This document shows, in pieces, positions 60,644 to 64,000 of a stretch of 64,000 bases of DNA. Source of the DNA: Pyrus communis. Its lineage: Eukaryota > Streptophyta > Magnoliopsida > Rosales > Rosaceae. Within the stretch, counting starts at the first letter, position 1. Each line of letters starts with the position of its first letter. The notes under the pieces were generated by a model, which was not told where the DNA came from, searched no databases, and saw only the letters and a program-made list of their open reading frames with translations. Position numbers and translations under genes: made by a program. The DNA is taken from assembly GCF_963583255.1 (NCBI RefSeq), contig NC_084819.1, forward strand, positions 20,422,460-20,486,459, in the 5' to 3' direction.

Positions 60644-61137
60644 ACGGGAACTTCTACTGGGGTTTTTTTGTAAGAGTGAGACAAATCGTTTATCGGTGTG
60701 ACTTAGTCGATCACATAGTAATTCTGTAGGGCAGTTGTATTGTTATACTGTGAATTCCCTTCTGAAACTTTGATTTTGAACTAGTTAATGTCAGATTTTC
60801 GGTGTTATTTAGGCCGGCGAACCGTAGTGTTGAGCCGATTTACTCTGAATTCGCCTTGTTCTTAATTAATGGACATGCTCTTATTAGTATCTTGGCACAT
60901 TGTTTTCCGGTTGATGCATTCAGGAGAAGCCGTCATAGTTTTAGCATGTAGCTGGGAAGAAAAACTACTAAAAAGAATGTGGCTGGAAAATGACATAAAA
61001 ATATGTTTTATGTTGTAATGCGACGGTGACTCTTTTGCATAATGTTGTTAAAAGTACGATTTTTTACCATTTATCAAGTCTACTTAAGTGTGTTTTAGGA
61101 AATTTTTTTGAAATGTGATATGAAATCGTACCTATTT
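60644..61137. other. FLK-like 3' UTR and spacer
   Basis: No gene. Probably holds the 3' UTR in its first 300 bp. Confidence 0.45.
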
Positions 61138-61681
61138 TTTAATTTGTCATATAAACTAAAAATTTAAGTAATTTTTCATACCAATTTTCTGAAATCATTA
61201 ATTTGTCATCTCAACCTACCTTTGTTAAGTTTTTCATTCAAAATAAGTCATGTGTTGTGTTCAGAAGTATTTCTATAATTTTAACAATCCACTTCCTTCT
61301 ATTAAGTTGCATTCGATCAAAACAATTCTAGAGTGTTTAGTTTAGCATGTCATGAAATCAAATTTTATATGGGCTTTGTAATATAAGAAATGAGTTGAGG
61401 TTTGGTGCCAGAAAATAGATTTGTAGATGCATATACGCTGCTCGAACACAACGATTCGGATGAAAAACCTCGAACACAAAATTTAGGAGTTTTATTAAAG
61501 AAAAGTAAAGAACTTGTAAAAAGATCTTAAATGACAGAAATAATCTTGAACACAAGTCATGTGCCTTGCACATGACTTATTTTGGATAAAAAACTTAACG
61601 GAATTAGGATGAAATGACAAATTGATGATTTTAGAAAGTTGATATGATAAATTGAAAAATGTGTACAAGTTCATATGACAT
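61138..61681. mobile_element. MITE with long (about 110 bp) inverted ends
   Basis: The left arm (61138-61253) and right arm (61574-61681) are complementary over about 110 bases, with words such as 'aaaataagtcatg' / 'catgacttatttt' and 'aatttgtcat' / 'atgacaaatt'. Long TIRs around a short non-coding middle suggest a Mutator-type MITE (inference). Confidence 0.75.
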
Positions 61682-62748
61682 TTAAATTTTTTTTTTAATA
61701 TAAAAAAAATCTAGTAATCCCCGAAACATAATCAAAATGCCACAAAAATTACGATGGTGTATGCAAAACTTTGCTAAACCGATTGAAAACACTCGTTGAT
61801 TTTGATAAAAATGAAAATTTTCAGTTTTCGCATAATCTTTTGCATGCACAAAAGATGTAACCACAGAGAAATTCCGTCTGCTTGAGCATCTAGAATTTTG
61901 CAAAACTGAGTTAAAAACTTCGACTATTTTTTTTACAGATTTGTGGACGGTAGAAAATACACTATAAAGTTTTGGCATCTCTTTTTAGTAAAATCATGTT
62001 GGAGAAAGTTTTCCTTTGACAATTTTTCTTGGTTTTCCCACCAGAAATCCATGATGCTTGTTTCAGACGTTGCACTATAAACGCATGGATTATTTAATTA
62101 TAATTACTGTTCAGAATTATTTTTTACGGTTGCCAATTTGGAAGAGCTAGGGTTTCTGTCTGTGTCAAAGTTTCAATCTTCAACCCTGATTATTCCAAGT
62201 ACCGACCCAGATTCTCTATGTTTTCTGCCTAAACTTTTCATTGCTTTTGGAAACTAATTGATTAATTAAGCTTTGATACGGTGTTAATAAATAGCTGGCC
62301 AACATATTACATAATCCTTTCAATTAGAGGTGTTAAATTAATCTATTTAGTTGTTAATAAGTATCTGTTAAGACCCGTTTAATTGACATCAGTATCATAT
62401 ACAAGTGAGATTGGTAGTGTTAGTAATGTAAGATGAAATCAAACTAAACTTAATGAATATCTATTAATAATTCAATGAGTTGATTTAACACCTCTACTTT
62501 CAATTGCTAGTGGTTTAGTGCTGTATTAGTTGTGCTTAAAGTAGGATTTTAATTTCAAAAACCGAAGACAATTGGAGCTGAAATACCGTAGGAATCTTTT
62601 TAAAACATCACTATACCCTTTTTGGAAAAATATTGAGAAAGTTCTTCCTTCATTAGGAATCTAAAAGCAAGCTTTTTTCTTCATATCTGCAGGAATCTAA
62701 AAGCAAACTTCTCCCTTCATTTCTCTTTAAATTTTCGTGCATGCAGAC
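61682..62748. other. Gene-free spacer
   Basis: AT-rich. A direct repeat of about 38 bp ('aggaatctaaaagcaa' at about 62657 and 62692) lies just upstream of the next promoter. Confidence 0.45.
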
Positions 62749-62758
62749 TATAAATATC
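62749..62758 (+). promoter_or_regulatory. TATA box of the small MGN gene
   Basis: 'ctataaatat' lies 137 bp before the proposed start codon at 62895. Confidence 0.6.
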
Positions 62759-62894
62759 GCTCTCTCCATCTTGCAATTACAACATAATTTTAGAAATTGT
62801 CTTCAGTCACCACATCTTTTCCGTCACTAATCCGCTGTGTTTCCGTCACTCATATTTCCAAAACTTGCTCCGTTTTCGAATTTCACATATATCA

Positions 62895-63314
62895 ATGGGA
62901 AATAGACAAGCAAAACAGCAAGCATACGAATTTCCGGCCTCTACTGCTCCAAAAGTTTCACTTCCGAGTCATAATCATACTCGCAATTCGAAAAGTAACC
63001 AGGTCAAACTACCCAATGTGTCTGGAGCTGAAGCTGCACAGACTGGAATGGCACGAGTGCACAAGGTAGAGATGAGAATGGAAGACAATGATGGTGCATT
63101 TTCTGACTACATTAACCGCACGAAATTCAAGATCAGTGCTACGACCTCCAATGCTGGTATCGAGAAGGCTGCATCCGCAGCAGATGGTGTTTATGAAACA
63201 AAGCAAGAAGATGATGAATATCATATGTTTACGGATTTTGTTAATCGCTCTAAGTCTAAGATTAAAAAGACCTTCAGCATCGGAAGCAGAAACAACATCT
63301 CCTTTAAGAAGTAG
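62895..63314 (+). CDS. Uncharacterised small protein (139 residues) with a duplicated F-D-NR-K-KI motif
   Basis: Single exon. I do not recognise a named family with certainty. The start MGNRQAKQQ fits an N-myristoylation signal (Gly2). An in-frame ATG ten codons upstream (62865) would hide it; I prefer 62895 for that reason, not on proof. Residues 1-60 are polar and disordered. A 12-residue motif occurs twice, FSDYINRTKFKI (69-80) and FTDFVNRSKSKI (112-123), in an acidic then basic context, and the tail is basic (KIKKTFSIGSRNN...KK). No Cys, membrane segment or catalytic motif is seen. If myristoylated and basic-tailed, it may sit at the plasma membrane (inference). The TATA box at 62749 and codon use support a real gene. 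Confidence 0.75.
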   Translation: MGNRQAKQQAYEFPASTAPKVSLPSHNHTRNSKSNQVKLPNVSGAEAAQTGMARVHKVEMRMEDNDGAFSDYINRTKFKISATTSNAGIEKAASAADGVYETKQEDDEYHMFTDFVNRSKSKIKKTFSIGSRNNISFKK

Positions 63315-64000
63315 GAGACTCAAAGTCTACAGCCATATGCGCGGCGTGGTGATTGCCGGCATGTTCACGGATTGTGTTCTTTCTCTCTATCTCCCTTTTT
63401 AATTATTTCTCATATTTTACATGTTACGTGATGTTGTCCCATTGTCCTGTATGTTTTATGAGTCAATAATGTTAAATTATTCATGTGTTTCTAAAGCCAA
63501 TGTGCTATTATAAATCTGCTCTTTTCGAGCAATCTTAGAGAATGTATGTAACGATGATGTTTGAATGAAGAAATATCTTATCGATTTACGCACATAATTA
63601 GGGATCTTTAATTATGCATACAAATCATGTGATTCAGGAAAATGTGACTTCCTAAAAAGTGTAGCTTCTATGCATTGCAGCAAGCTTCAGAGTTTTTCTC
63701 TAAATTCTGGACAATTGGCATATGATCTTCACCTCTTTGAGGAGAAATTTTTCATTGTGACCTGAACAACCTCTCTCTCGAAAGGCTACAATTTAAAAGG
63801 CGAGACTCCTCTGCATCTCTATTTTTGTACGCGCAAATTGGACCGAGATGATAGACACTAAATCTAACCTAAACTACATATATAGGGTTGATTCCATCAA
63901 GGCAATAAAACATCTAAATAGTATTTTACCTTATACGCAGTTGCTGGATGTCCCACTTTTATGAAGAATTTATGGGCTGGGAATATGATTCCCATACATT
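63315..64000. other. 3' UTR of the MGN gene and spacer to window end
   Basis: 'aataatgtt' and 'aatgtatg' type plant polyadenylation-like words occur at 63460-63560. No further gene is seen before the window ends. Confidence 0.4.

Overview
This is nuclear DNA from a dicot plant. The genes have introns, the spacers are AT-rich, and the repeats are plant types: a Cassandra TRIM with 5S rRNA-like LTRs, a Ty1/copia element, many MITEs and tRNA-derived SINEs. The repeat families and codon context look Rosaceae-like (apple or pear lineage). That assignment is an inference from memory, not a database result.

Layout. Positions 1-14100 hold no gene I can defend. About 130-5200 and 5230-9800 are two diverged copies of one tandemly duplicated unit. 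The first copy later received a 533-bp MITE and a solo LTR. A complete Cassandra element (10592-11225) and several MITEs follow. From 14.1 to 22.4 kb there are three genes: a group IId WRKY factor (+), ribosomal protein uS19/RPS15 (-) and a linker histone H1 (+) whose reading frame is broken by an in-frame TAG. A very young copia element with identical LTRs lies at 23971-28899 (-). From 29.2 to 37.1 kb there are two minus-strand genes: a plastid-type FAD/NAD(P) oxidoreductase and a WVD2-like (TPX2-domain) microtubule protein with a long 5' UTR intron. The stretch 37.1-47.4 kb is gene-free and carries MITEs, a SINE and a hairpin. An Alba-domain gene (47.6-49.3 kb, +) follows. Next come a hAT-type non-autonomous element with an 8-bp target duplication, and a 3.5-kb LTR element with no gag-pol that carries an antisense, decayed plant-mobile-domain gene. 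The last genes are an FLK-like triple-KH RNA-binding protein (56.3-60.6 kb, +) and a small uncharacterised gene with a putative myristoylation start (62.9-63.3 kb, +).

The genes do not form a pathway. Their order (WRKY39-like, FAD oxidoreductase, WDL, Alba, FLK) matches, as far as I recall, the Arabidopsis interval around AT3G04610-AT3G04670, so this looks like a conserved syntenic block loosened by transposons. The most notable items are the antisense PMD gene inside the LARD-like element, the near-intact young copia with an early amber codon, the H1 nonsense codon, and a coding minisatellite plus a GC-AG intron in the FLK-like gene.
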